Position numbers and translations under genes: made by a program. From contig CAZMSJ010000004.1 in the NCBI GenBank assembly GCA_964568925.1, positions 1 through 62,479 on the forward strand: 62,479 bases of DNA, read 5' to 3'. Below are positions 33,910-42,939 of the stretch, piece by piece. The notes beneath the pieces were generated by a model. That model saw nothing but the letters and a program-made list of their open reading frames with translations, made no database searches and was not told the DNA's origin. Source of the DNA: CAYQUL01 sp964568925 (GTDB lineage Bacteria > Patescibacteriota > Microgenomatia > UBA8517). Position 1 is the first letter of the stretch. Each line of letters opens with the position of its first letter.

Positions 33910-33962
33910 ACCCTTTCATTCTTCACTAGTTTAGCTACTTTTTCAATGTTTAATTACCGTCT

Positions 33963-33991
33963 TTGCTCCTTCACTAAAATATTGCTAGTAT
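33963..33991 (+). promoter_or_regulatory. ATP synthase operon promoter, leaderless
   Basis: TTGCTC (33963-33968), a 17-base spacer and an extended -10, TGC-TAGTAT (33983-33991), end 5 bases before the atpB ATG. Transcription should therefore start at or next to the start codon. Confidence 0.65.
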
Positions 33992-33996
33992 GAATC

Positions 33997-34695
33997 ATGG
34001 CAGCACTCCACATTTCTATTGCGGCAGAAGAAGTAACCCGAATATCAGGCTTTCCTGTCACAAACGCTTTAATCGCAACCTACGTTGCAATGGTGATATT
34101 GATTCTTTTAGCGCTTTATTCACGTTTTGTTAAAACACCTGGCTGGCTTAGCATGGGGATGTCTCTTATCTGGGGATTTTGTGAGGATGCATTGGGTAAG
34201 AAAGCTTTTCTTGCGTTTCCTATTGTGATGACGCTTTTCCTCTTTATCGTAACCAACAACTTGTTAGGTCTCCTTCCAGGTGTTGGTTCTGTTACATACA
34301 ACCATGTTCCATTACTTCGTTCACCTTCTGCTGATTTGTCTACAACCCTTGCTCTTGCAACGGTTGCGTTTGTAACTATCCAGTTTGTTAGTTTAAAGTC
34401 TTTAGGTGCAAAGGGATTCATGCACCGGTTTATTCATATTACAAAACCTGCTACATACCCATTGGGGCTTCTTGAAATACTCCTTGAGTTTGCAAAAATT
34501 CTCTCCTTTGCATTCCGTTTGCTCGGAAACATTTTTGCTGGTGAAGTGTTGCTTGCTGTGATGATATTCTTAGTTCCCTTTATTCTTCCTGCACCATTTT
34601 ATGGTTTGGAAATAGTGGTGGCTCTTCTCCAAGGGTTTATTTTTGCTCTTTTGACTATTATTTTCACATCAACAGCGATGGCTGCGCACGACTAA
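33997..34695 (+). CDS. atpB: F-type ATP synthase subunit a
   Basis: Membrane subunit forming the proton half-channels against the c ring. The 232-residue protein has about six hydrophobic helices and the signature LSFAFRLLGNIFAGEVL, with the essential Arg (E. coli Arg210 equivalent). It is the first gene of atpB-E-F-A-G-D-C and starts from a leaderless promoter. Length is near normal for bacterial a subunits. Confidence 0.95.
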   Translation: MAALHISIAAEEVTRISGFPVTNALIATYVAMVILILLALYSRFVKTPGWLSMGMSLIWGFCEDALGKKAFLAFPIVMTLFLFIVTNNLLGLLPGVGSVTYNHVPLLRSPSADLSTTLALATVAFVTIQFVSLKSLGAKGFMHRFIHITKPATYPLGLLEILLEFAKILSFAFRLLGNIFAGEVLLAVMIFLVPFILPAPFYGLEIVVALLQGFIFALLTIIFTSTAMAAHD

Positions 34696-34759
34696 AAAAC
34701 TGTCGATAGCATTTTGTCTGACTTTTTGTGAGAATGATTGTTAAGGAGGTGATCGCTTT

Positions 34760-34978
34760 ATGGAATTACAAAACTTTGCTGTAGCACTTGCAATCGGACT
34801 TGGAACCCTTGGGCCTGGTATTGCCATCGGTTTAATTGGAAAGGCTGCTTTAGAGTCAGTTGGTCGTAACCCAGAAGCTGCTGGAGAAATTCGCACCATG
34901 TTGATCCTCGCGATCGCTTTCGCAGAAGCTGTTGCCATTTACGCACTCGTTGTTGCTTTAATCATTAAATTTGTATGA
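34760..34978 (+). CDS. atpE: F-type ATP synthase subunit c
   Basis: Ring-forming proteolipid of 72 residues with two helices, the GKAALESVGRNPEAAGEI polar loop and the ion-binding Glu in AIAFAEAVAIYALV. The residue after this Glu is Ala and the helix-1 partner position lacks Gln, so the sodium signature (Q...ES) is missing and proton coupling is expected. It is the only gene of the operon with a strong Shine-Dalgarno (AAGGAGGTGAT, spacing about 7 bases), matching the need for many copies per complex. Confidence 0.95.
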   Translation: MELQNFAVALAIGLGTLGPGIAIGLIGKAALESVGRNPEAAGEIRTMLILAIAFAEAVAIYALVVALIIKFV

Positions 34979-35322
34979 AAGAGCTTGGAGTAGAGGTACC
35001 GATTATTTTTGCTCAAATGGTTAACTTTGGGCTTCTTCTGTTAGTACTCAATTTTCTTCTGTATAAACCATTTCTTTCGATGATGAAAAAACGAAAGGAA
35101 GAAGAGTCTGCTTTGGCAACAAGTCGTGCTGAATTTGAATTAGAGAAACAAGCTTTTGAAGAAAAGGCTGAAAAGATGAATAGAGAATGGAAAGAGAGAA
35201 CAAAGAATGCTGAACGAGAAGTTGCTCACTCAGTCAGTGAAGCGCGACGTGAAGTGTTACTCAAAGCTCAACGAAGAGCTGAAGAGATAGTTAAAAAAGC
35301 TAAGACTGCTTCAAACTCATGA
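34975..35322 (+). CDS. atpF: F-type ATP synthase subunit b, short
   Basis: Peripheral stalk subunit of 115 residues, with an N-terminal membrane helix (IIFAQMVNFGLLLLVLNFLLYKPF) followed by one long charged coiled coil. It is about 40 residues shorter than E. coli b (156), losing the distal part that normally binds delta. It overlaps atpE and atpA by 4 bases each. No atpH follows. Confidence 0.92.
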   Translation: MKELGVEVPIIFAQMVNFGLLLLVLNFLLYKPFLSMMKKRKEEESALATSRAEFELEKQAFEEKAEKMNREWKERTKNAEREVAHSVSEARREVLLKAQRRAEEIVKKAKTASNS

Positions 35323-36749
35323 AACAATTATTAGGTGAAGTTATTGCCGTTGCTGATGGAATTGCCTGGGTTTCTTTTCCCAAACTAACAAATGGTCATG
35401 TAGTGTTGTTTGAAAACAAGGTACAGGGCCTGGTTATGAGTGTTGGTGAGCGCTCTTGCGTCTTAATACTTGGTGACCCAACAAGTATTCGTTCTGGAAT
35501 GAGTGTCACGACAACCAATACCCCATTGTCTGTTCCAGTGGGAGATGCACTCTTAGGACGTGTAGTTAATCCCCTTGGTGTTCCTCTTGATGGAGAACCT
35601 CTTGAAACTGATGAAGTGCTCCCCGTTGAGCGACCTGCCTTATCAATTGCAAAACGTGAACCCGTGAATGAGCCACTCTCAACGGGAGTACTTGCGGTTG
35701 ATGCAATGATTCCAATCGGACGGGGACAACGTGAACTCTTAATTGGAGATCGAGGAACGGGAAAAACCACTCTTGCAATTGACACGATTATTAATCAGAA
35801 GAAAACAAATGTTCTTGCAGTCTATGTTGCAATAGGTCAAAAGCGCTCAGATGTTGCGTCTCTTATTGAACGGTTGATTGAAGAAGATGCGTTAAGTCGT
35901 ACTGTTGTTGTAGCAGCTGATGCGTCTACTCCTGCTGCCTTCTGGTACATTGCGCCATTTGCTGGGGCAACGATTGCTGAGTCTTTGCGTGAAAGTGGAC
36001 GAGATGTTGTCATTATCTATGATGACTTAACTAAGCACGCATGGAGTTATCGAGAAATTAGCTTATTGATGGGACGGCCGGCAGGACGTGAAGCATACCC
36101 AGGTGACGTTTTTTACCTTCACTCTCGATTACTTGAGAGAGCTAACAAACGAGCAAAAGAATTTGGTGGTGGTTCAATCACTGCGTTGCCAATCATTGAA
36201 ACACAAGCAGGGGATGTTGGAAGCTACATTCCAACGAACGTTATTTCAATTACAGATGGCCAGGTATATTTTGAAACAGATCTCTTTTTTAAAGGTATTC
36301 GCCCAGCAGTAAACCCTGGTTTATCTGTGTCTCGTGTTGGTGGAACGGCACAAACAAAAGCAATTAAAAAATTATCTGGAAAACTCCGTTTAACTCTTTC
36401 ACAATATTGGGAGTTAACTGGCTTCTCTCAGTTTGGTGGTGGAGGTGACAAAACCATTGCCAAAAAACTTCTTGAAGGAGAACGTTTGCTTGAGGCTTTA
36501 AAGCAAAACCAAGGTGCTCCATATAACCATGAACAAGAAGTTGCACTTCTCTATTTAGTTCAAAGTGGTTTCTTGCAAGAGATTGATTTGTCTGAAGTTA
36601 AGGCTGCCATGAAGTCATATATCTCTCGTGTCGTTTCAAATGAAAAACTTGCTCACTTGATTGAGGCGAAACAAGAGCTTACCCCTGAAGTGGTTGCCGG
36701 ACTTGATGAAGCTCTCGTGACCGTAAAGAAACAATTTGTAAATTCATGA
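35319..36749 (+). CDS. atpA: F-type ATP synthase subunit alpha, N-terminally short
   Basis: A 476-residue alpha subunit with Walker A GDRGTGKTT, IIYDDLTKHAWSYREISLLMGRPAGREAYPGDVFYLHSRLLERA and the Arg-finger region VSRVGGTAQ. It begins directly at the beta-barrel (MKQLLGEVIAVADGIAWVSF) and lacks the roughly 25-residue N-terminal helix which in other bacteria holds delta. The ATG overlaps the atpF stop by 4 bases and no earlier in-frame start exists, so the short N-terminus is genuine. Confidence 0.95.
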   Translation: MKQLLGEVIAVADGIAWVSFPKLTNGHVVLFENKVQGLVMSVGERSCVLILGDPTSIRSGMSVTTTNTPLSVPVGDALLGRVVNPLGVPLDGEPLETDEVLPVERPALSIAKREPVNEPLSTGVLAVDAMIPIGRGQRELLIGDRGTGKTTLAIDTIINQKKTNVLAVYVAIGQKRSDVASLIERLIEEDALSRTVVVAADASTPAAFWYIAPFAGATIAESLRESGRDVVIIYDDLTKHAWSYREISLLMGRPAGREAYPGDVFYLHSRLLERANKRAKEFGGGSITALPIIETQAGDVGSYIPTNVISITDGQVYFETDLFFKGIRPAVNPGLSVSRVGGTAQTKAIKKLSGKLRLTLSQYWELTGFSQFGGGGDKTIAKKLLEGERLLEALKQNQGAPYNHEQEVALLYLVQSGFLQEIDLSEVKAAMKSYISRVVSNEKLAHLIEAKQELTPEVVAGLDEALVTVKKQFVNS

Positions 36750-37558
36750 CAGACGTACAAACTACAAAAAAGCGTGCAAAATCAGTGGCGAATATTGGAA
36801 GAATCACAAAGTCACTTGAAATGGTTTCAGCTATTGCTGTAAAGCAAGCTGAAAAGAGACTGGGGCATAGAACTCCTTTTATCACCGAAATCACGGCATT
36901 ATTACGTTTTCTCCCTTCAGAGGAAAAGGAAGCTAACCCTTTTTACCGAGAACAGAAAGGGAAAACACTTTTAGTTGTAGTCACCAGTAACAGAGGGCTT
37001 GTTGGTGGGCTTTACTATGATCTCTTCCGCGCAATTGAAGAGAAGTGGAAAGACACCTCTTCACAAATTGAACTGATGCTCTTTGGCGAAAAAGGTTATG
37101 CACTTCGAGATCTTGGTGTTGTAACCCATGATTGGTCACACGAAGATCACGTTGAAGCACTCTTTGCTTGTGAGACCGCAATTGTTGAGGGCTGGATGAA
37201 TAAAACATATGGAGAAGTATATGTTTGTTTTCATGAATTTGTTTCTCTTACACAGTTTGTACCAACGATTCATCGACTTCTTCCGATGGGTGAAGAGAGT
37301 ACAAAACCTGACTCGCGAGCAGTCGAGCCAAATGGGTATACTGTGTATGAACAGTTAGCAAAAATGTATATCGAAGAATTTATTTCCTATGCAACTGTTG
37401 CAGGACTAACCAGTGAACATGCAGCTCGGATGATGGCAATGAAGAATGCATCTGACAATTCAAATGAATTAGCAGATATTTTACGACAACTGGCAAACAC
37501 AGCTCGACAAGAAGCAGTAACTGAAGCAATTCTTGAAGGTGCATTTCATCACTCGTAA
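36746..37558 (+). CDS. atpG: F-type ATP synthase subunit gamma
   Basis: Rotor shaft of the F1 sector, 270 residues. The N-terminal helix has RAKSVANIGRITKSLEMVSAIAVKQAEKR. The middle has VVVTSNRGLVGGLYYDLFRAI. The C-terminal helix has TSEHAARMMAMKNASDNSNELADILRQLANTARQEAVTEAILEG. These match the conserved ends of gamma. It overlaps atpA by 4 bases and lies 9 bases before atpD. Confidence 0.95.
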   Translation: MTDVQTTKKRAKSVANIGRITKSLEMVSAIAVKQAEKRLGHRTPFITEITALLRFLPSEEKEANPFYREQKGKTLLVVVTSNRGLVGGLYYDLFRAIEEKWKDTSSQIELMLFGEKGYALRDLGVVTHDWSHEDHVEALFACETAIVEGWMNKTYGEVYVCFHEFVSLTQFVPTIHRLLPMGEESTKPDSRAVEPNGYTVYEQLAKMYIEEFISYATVAGLTSEHAARMMAMKNASDNSNELADILRQLANTARQEAVTEAILEGAFHHS

Positions 37559-37567
37559 TTTTGTACT

Positions 37568-38959
37568 ATGAAAAAGAAAGTCACACAAACTAAGCAAGCT
37601 ACAGGTGAAGTTGTTGGTGTCATTGGACCAGTTGTGCTCCTTTCATTTGTGTCAGAAGTGCCTGCAATTCGAACCCTTGTTGAAATTACCACGCAAACGG
37701 GGAGTGTCTCAGCTGAAATTGCATCTATTGATGGGAAAACTGCCAAAGCCCTTTGTTTTGAAACAACCATTGGGGTCGCCCTTGGCGACCGAGTGGTAAG
37801 CACTGGCAAATCACTCACTGTTCCTGTTGGTGAAAAAGTGCTTGGACGTATGCTTGATGTATTTGGAAATCCACTTGACGAATTACCACCAGTAACTGGT
37901 GCCCCAAAGAACTCCATCTATGCTGCTTCACCAGCACTCGCGATGCAAAAGACTGTTCCAGAAGTTTTTGAGACGGGTATTAAAGTAATTGATTTGATGT
38001 GTCCATTTGTTAAGGGTGGAAAAGTAGCAGCCTTCGGTGGTGCTGGAGTGGGCAAGACGGTGATCATCATGGAATTAATCCATAACGTTGCAAAGTATGC
38101 TGATGGCTATTCTGTGTTTGCTGGAGTGGGAGAAAGAAGTCGTGAAGGGAATGACTTGTGGAGAGAAATGAAAGAAACGAAAGTATTAGACAAGGCAGTC
38201 TTGTTCTATGGTCAGATGAACGAGCCACCAGTAAATCGTATGAAGATTGCTTTCTCTGCACTTACCGCGGCAGAGTATTTTCGAGATGTGATGGGACAGG
38301 ATAGCTTGTTGTTTATTGATAACATTTTCCGATTTGCACAAGCAGGTAGTGAAGTGAGTTCTCTCCTTGGAAGACTTCCTTCAGCCGTTGGATATCAGCC
38401 AACACTTGCGACAGAAATGGCAGAGCTGCAAGAACGTATTACCTCTACCCTTTCTGGATCTATCACCTCTGTTCAGGCAGTCTATGTGCCAGCTGATGAC
38501 TACACGGACCCTGCTCCTGTTATTACCTTCGCTCATCTGGACTCGACCTTAACACTTGAGCGCTCTTTAGCTGAGCAAGGACTATACCCTGCAGTTGATC
38601 CATTAAAGTCATATTCCGTTGCTCTTGATGCTGACGTTGTTGGTGACACGCATGTTCGCGTTGCACGAGAAGTACAAGCACTTTTGCAGAGATACAAGGA
38701 ACTTGCTGACATTATCGCAATTTTGGGAGTTGAAGAACTTTCAGAAGAAGACAAGTTAGTTGTATCTCGTGCACGCAAAGTACAACGCTTTTTAACTCAG
38801 CCAATGTTTGTGGCTGAGCCATACACGGGGCGCGAAGGAAAGTATGTGAAATTGTCTGACACTTTGAAAGGGTTTCAAGATATTTTGTCTGGAAAGTTTG
38901 ATGATGTTGATGAATCAGCCTTCTACATGATTGGGACAATTGATGAAGTGAACAGATAA
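37568..38959 (+). CDS. atpD: F-type ATP synthase subunit beta
   Basis: Catalytic subunit, 463 residues, with Walker A GGAGVGKTVIIMELIHN, the catalytic Glu in VGERSREGNDLW, Walker B SLLFIDNIFRFAQAGSEVS, GRLPSAVGYQPTLATEM and the DELSEED-type lever reading EELSEED. The motif set is complete, so ATP synthesis or hydrolysis should be intact. It is followed 2 bases later by atpC. Confidence 0.97.
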   Translation: MKKKVTQTKQATGEVVGVIGPVVLLSFVSEVPAIRTLVEITTQTGSVSAEIASIDGKTAKALCFETTIGVALGDRVVSTGKSLTVPVGEKVLGRMLDVFGNPLDELPPVTGAPKNSIYAASPALAMQKTVPEVFETGIKVIDLMCPFVKGGKVAAFGGAGVGKTVIIMELIHNVAKYADGYSVFAGVGERSREGNDLWREMKETKVLDKAVLFYGQMNEPPVNRMKIAFSALTAAEYFRDVMGQDSLLFIDNIFRFAQAGSEVSSLLGRLPSAVGYQPTLATEMAELQERITSTLSGSITSVQAVYVPADDYTDPAPVITFAHLDSTLTLERSLAEQGLYPAVDPLKSYSVALDADVVGDTHVRVAREVQALLQRYKELADIIAILGVEELSEEDKLVVSRARKVQRFLTQPMFVAEPYTGREGKYVKLSDTLKGFQDILSGKFDDVDESAFYMIGTIDEVNR

Positions 38960-38961
38960 TC

Positions 38962-39369
38962 ATGGATACCTTTGAACTTCTGTTTTTAGGGAATACAAAA
39001 ATAATTTTTGAAGGTCAGGCTGTGTCACTATCTCTCCCTACTGAGAAAGGCAGAATGCAAATTCTTGCACATCACCAACCAATGATTGCCAGTGTTACCC
39101 TTGGTGAGTCATTTATTTTTTCAGAAGCCAACGAACTTCATGTAACCCATGGGACAGGTATCGTGTCCATTGAAACTGGTCGCGTTGTTGTTCTAGTTTT
39201 AGAAGCACATTTCCCTGACAAGTTAACCAAAGAGCATATTCAAGAAGCAAAGAGGAAAGCCAGTGAAATGCTTGAAACAACAAAAACCCCAGGGAGAAAA
39301 GAGAAGGCAATGAGAAGCTTCCGTCGAGCACTGCTTGATGAATCAGTCTTGTCCAAAAGGCACAAATAA
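38962..39369 (+). CDS. atpC: F-type ATP synthase subunit epsilon
   Basis: A 135-residue rotor/regulatory subunit with the N-terminal beta-sandwich (GQAVSLSLPTEKGRMQILAHHQPMIASV) and a C-terminal helical region (EHIQEAKRKASEMLETTKTPGRKEKAMRSFRRALL). It is the last gene of the operon and is followed by a hairpin. Confidence 0.92.
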   Translation: MDTFELLFLGNTKIIFEGQAVSLSLPTEKGRMQILAHHQPMIASVTLGESFIFSEANELHVTHGTGIVSIETGRVVVLVLEAHFPDKLTKEHIQEAKRKASEMLETTKTPGRKEKAMRSFRRALLDESVLSKRHK

Positions 39370-39370
39370 A

Positions 39371-39400
39371 TCTGCAAGGGTTTCTTGCAGATTGTTATTC
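39371..39400 (+). terminator. Probable terminator of the ATP synthase operon
   Basis: TCTGCAAG (39371-39378) pairs with CTTGCAGA (39384-39391), followed by a T-rich but interrupted tail. Confidence 0.65.
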
Positions 39401-39700
39401 CTATTCTTTCATCCAATCAGAGAGAAGACTACAAAAATCATCATATGCGTTCTGCGGGTTTTCCGTTCGTTCGAGAAGATAGATAACATTCTCACGCTCA
39501 CTTTGTCCAAAAAATACACATGAGCATTTGAAATCTCCGGTGTCATTGAGATCACGCATTTTCTCTCGAATATTTGGAACTGCTTCGCTGCTGATCATGA
39601 ACAAAAGTATCCCTCTTGCTTCATCTTTGACACCCAGATACCCAATATTTGTTAGGTTTTGGGTATACAGAATTTTCGCACGGATCGCGTTTGCGCTCAT
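39401..39700 (-). CDS. Hypothetical protein
   Basis: A 99-residue soluble-looking protein from ATG 39700, chosen because GAAAGG lies 7 bases upstream on the minus strand; the earlier in-frame TTG overlaps that ribosome site. It has Cys residues (FKCSCVFFG) and an acidic C-terminus (DDFCSLLSDWMKE). It is convergent with atpC. No family recognised. Confidence 0.65.
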   Translation of the reverse strand: MSANAIRAKILYTQNLTNIGYLGVKDEARGILLFMISSEAVPNIREKMRDLNDTGDFKCSCVFFGQSERENVIYLLERTENPQNAYDDFCSLLSDWMKE

Positions 39701-39866
39701 ACACAAACCTTTCAATTAGTTGACCAAGCTGAATTATAAGATTTGGTGGACACAAAGTCAAAATATTATTGGGTTCTTATCCCTTGATACCATGTGAGTG
39801 GATTCATAAAGAGTGTATTAAAAGAAGGTTACATTTGGTACTTTTCTAAAGAACTATAAAAGTGAT

Positions 39867-40169
39867 GTGTCTTGTCTTCACAAAATTTTCAATGGTAAGT
39901 ATACCCAAGGAGCTTCTGTGAAAAATGTCAGAAGGTTACTAACTTTATGCGACTTAAATACAGATATGCATATCAGATATACACAGAATATTGAGAACGT
40001 GTGGAGTCACTTAAAAAGAGGCATTAATGGTGTTTACAGAATTGTAAGTAAAAAGTATCTTCAGGCTTACGGAGATGAATATGCATTTATGTATAACCAT
40101 AGAAAAGATAAATCTCCGATGTTTGATTTACTTATAGCACAGGTGTCAGTAACGGAGAAGATAAGCTAA
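39867..40169 (+). pseudogene. Remnant of an IS1595-type (ISXO2-like) transposase
   Basis: A 100-residue open fragment whose second half (YTQNIENVWSHLKRGINGVYRIVSKKYLQAYGDEYAFMYNHR) matches the C-terminal end of IS1595-family DDE transposases, including the Asn-x-x-Glu-x-x-Trp-x-x-Leu-Lys-Arg-Gly segment with the last catalytic Glu. The N-terminal zinc and first DDE parts are missing and no intact terminal repeats are seen. It is the decayed tail of an insertion sequence downstream of the ATP synthase operon. Confidence 0.78.
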
Positions 40170-40296
40170 CTCTTTTGTTTTTTGTCAAAAGGAAGAGTAT
40201 TCAAAGCTTTAGAAAGCAATTTATCAAACATTTTCTTGGTACATGATAAGTGTTTAAAATCCTTATTTTTTTTCTTGGCACGTACAGATATTTTAA

Positions 40297-40331
40297 CAAG
40301 AAAAATGCCTCGAGTGTTAATTCGAGGCATT
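40297..40331 (-). terminator. Terminator for the 40340-40810 gene
   Basis: AATGCCTCGA (40304-40313) and TCGAGGCATT (40322-40331) form a perfect 10-bp stem. On the minus strand it is followed by TTTTTC. Confidence 0.82.
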
Positions 40332-40339
40332 TATTGTTG

Positions 40340-40810
40340 CTATATATATATATGAGCAATATAAACTAAGCCGAAGACTATCTGTCCCCCGAGTGTTACG
40401 ACCATACATAATAACTGATAGCCGAATGAATATGGTTTGGGATTAATCACTGAGTATCCGCGGTTACGAAAACGGATGAGATGTATGATAAGTCGAATGA
40501 ACAAAATGCATTGTGTGTATACAACCATCGCATTTACTACCATATAGCTCAAGCCTACCAAGGTAACTGGCAAAGAAACTCCTTTATTCATCAATGCTAG
40601 TCCCATTATCACTTGGACACCATGTCCGAGGATCATTACAATCAAGATAAAGATTGCAAATAGACTTTTAGTAAGTCTTTGTTCAGGGCTACCACTGTAC
40701 GCGCTATAAAGGTATTTGCGAATGTTCAATTTTCCTCCAAGTGGAAGAGAATTCACAAATATACTTAGCCTCTTGAGCAATTTCCAAGTTTCCCTCAAAA
40801 CGCTAAACAT
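40340..40810 (-). CDS. Small integral membrane protein, unknown function
   Basis: A 156-residue protein from ATG 40810, with AAGGAG 6 bases upstream; the open frame to 40894 has no ribosome site. It has an amphipathic basic N-terminus, then four hydrophobic helices (SLFAIFILIVMILGHG, VTLVGLSYMVVNAMVVY, CILFIRLIIHLI, QLLCMVVTLGGQIVFGLVYI). It has its own terminator, so it is a single-gene cassette. No family recognised. Confidence 0.72.
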   Translation of the reverse strand: MFSVLRETWKLLKRLSIFVNSLPLGGKLNIRKYLYSAYSGSPEQRLTKSLFAIFILIVMILGHGVQVIMGLALMNKGVSLPVTLVGLSYMVVNAMVVYTQCILFIRLIIHLIRFRNRGYSVINPKPYSFGYQLLCMVVTLGGQIVFGLVYIAHIYI

Positions 40811-40962
40811 AGTATCTCCTTGGAAAACAACTAGGTTAGTATGAGCATTGTATATTATAAGATCCTTTATGTCAATGTGTATGGCGATTTGCACATGTGT
40901 TGAAGGGATAAGTGTTTATTTTTGTTCTTGCAGAGCAGTCTACATTAAAGATACGATGAACT

Positions 40963-42870
40963 ATGTTTAGAACTATTGCCCTTAGTTTGTCAGCACTTGG
41001 GGTTGTGTATGGAGATATTGGAACTTCACCACTGTATGCAATAAATGAAATCTTCTTTGGTTCAGGACGTGTTGCCTTAAACTCTCTCGATATTTTAGGA
41101 AGTATTAGTCTTATTTTCTGGGCCTTAACTATTGTTATTTCATTTAAGTATGTCTTCTACGTTTTGCGGGCAGACAATGAAGGGGAAGGTGGAGTCTTTG
41201 CCCTCTACAGTTTGATATCGAAAACTTCAGGAAACAAAAAGATGAGATTACTGGTTGGCTCACTGTTAATCTTTGCTGCCGGGCTTCTTTTTGGTGATGG
41301 AATTATCACACCAGCAATCAGTGTGATTTCAGCTGTTGAAGGATTAAAAATGATAACAACATCTCTTGAGTCATATATTGTTCCATTAACGATTGTTATT
41401 CTTACTGGTTTGTTTTTAATTCAAAGTAAAGGAACTGCAAAGGTTGGAACAGTCTTTGGTCCAATCGTGTTAGTTTGGTTTGGAGTAATTTCTATTTTAG
41501 GTTTACGACAAATTTTGGCATATCCTGGCATTTTGGTTGCTGTTAATCCGATGTATGCATTGGCCTTTTTGCAAGGGAGTAGCATTAAAAGTATCTTCTG
41601 GGTACTCGGTTCCGTAATGCTAACAATCACAGGTGGAGAAGCCATGTATGCAGACATGGGACACTTTGGACGTAAGCCAATTCGCTTAAGTTGGTTTAGT
41701 GCAGTCTACCCAGCACTTATTCTCAATTATTTTGGACAAGGAGCGTTCTTACTTTCCAATAGCACTGTTCTTCATGAAAATATTTTCTATAGCATGGTAC
41801 CAACATGGGCATTAATTCCAACAGTAATCCTTGCAACAATGGCAACCGTTATTGCTTCACAAGCGTTAATCTCTGGTGCTTTCTCACTTACAACGCAAGC
41901 TGTTCATTTGGGACTTTTCCCTCGACTGAAAATTATTCATACCCATCATGAACACGAAGGACAACTCTATGTACCATTTATTAATTGGGCACTCTACGTT
42001 GGTTGCGTGATCTTAGTTTTAATTTTCCAATCAAGTTCTCGACTTGCTTCAGCATATGGCTTGGCAGTATCAGGAGTCATGCTTATCACAACATTTGGAA
42101 TGATTTTAGTTACTGTTAGTTATTGGAAATGGAAAATGTGGAAGGCACTACTTATTTTTGGACCATTGGCTTTAATTGATTTCTCATTCTTTAGTGCAAA
42201 TTCTCTAAAACTTTTTGAAGGAGGTTTCATTCCACTTTTCATTGCAATTGCAATCCTCCTTATGATGAAGACCTGGGCATGGGGAAGAAAATCTGTTGCC
42301 CATGAATTTTTAAAGCTCCCAAGTATGTCTATCTCAGACTTAATTGTTCATAAGCTTCGGGCCGAACATCATATTCCAAAGACAATTATTGTTATGACTC
42401 CAACTGCCATTATGGATAAAAAGGAAAAAATACCAGCCCTGCGTCAAATGTTTTGGGATCGGTATGGAATGCTTCCTGAACACTTAATTTTCTTGACCGT
42501 ATCAGTTGAAAAAGATCCATTTATTCATGGCGATCGAAATGAAGTTATCACTTTCTACCAAGATCACGAGAAGGGGAGTATTCGTGCCATTAAGATGAAA
42601 TTTGGTTTTATGGAAGACCTTGATGTTGAAGATCAAATATTAGCCCTGGCTACTCATCGTGATTTGCACATTAGTGGAAATCCAAAGAATTGGTTAATTC
42701 ACATTACACAAGAAAAGCTCTTAATCTCAAAGCGTTTGTTAGGTATTAAAAGAATACGAACTTTGTTCTTCAGAATGATGCTTAAGAACTCAGATCGTGC
42801 AGATCACTTCTTTGGATTGGGGAACCGTGTAGCACTCTCGATCGAGGTACTCCCTGTTAAACTTCGATAA
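40963..42870 (+). CDS. kup: KUP-family potassium uptake transporter
   Basis: A 635-residue potassium/proton symporter of the KUP/HAK family. It starts with LGVVYGDIGTSPLYAINEIF, the family signature, followed by about twelve hydrophobic helices (ADNEGEGGVFALYSLI, GDGIITPAISVISAVEGLK, GGEAMYADMGHFGRKPIRLSW) and a cytoplasmic C-terminal domain from about residue 450. Length is typical. TTGCAG (40928-40933), an 18-base spacer and TACGAT (40952-40957) end 5 bases before ATG, so it is leaderless. Confidence 0.96.
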   Translation: MFRTIALSLSALGVVYGDIGTSPLYAINEIFFGSGRVALNSLDILGSISLIFWALTIVISFKYVFYVLRADNEGEGGVFALYSLISKTSGNKKMRLLVGSLLIFAAGLLFGDGIITPAISVISAVEGLKMITTSLESYIVPLTIVILTGLFLIQSKGTAKVGTVFGPIVLVWFGVISILGLRQILAYPGILVAVNPMYALAFLQGSSIKSIFWVLGSVMLTITGGEAMYADMGHFGRKPIRLSWFSAVYPALILNYFGQGAFLLSNSTVLHENIFYSMVPTWALIPTVILATMATVIASQALISGAFSLTTQAVHLGLFPRLKIIHTHHEHEGQLYVPFINWALYVGCVILVLIFQSSSRLASAYGLAVSGVMLITTFGMILVTVSYWKWKMWKALLIFGPLALIDFSFFSANSLKLFEGGFIPLFIAIAILLMMKTWAWGRKSVAHEFLKLPSMSISDLIVHKLRAEHHIPKTIIVMTPTAIMDKKEKIPALRQMFWDRYGMLPEHLIFLTVSVEKDPFIHGDRNEVITFYQDHEKGSIRAIKMKFGFMEDLDVEDQILALATHRDLHISGNPKNWLIHITQEKLLISKRLLGIKRIRTLFFRMMLKNSDRADHFFGLGNRVALSIEVLPVKLR

Positions 42871-42939
42871 ACTTCTTTTGTTCGTGATAACGACGATCTC
42901 CGTACTGTATAAGTAAGTAGCTAAAATGGAGGCAAACAA

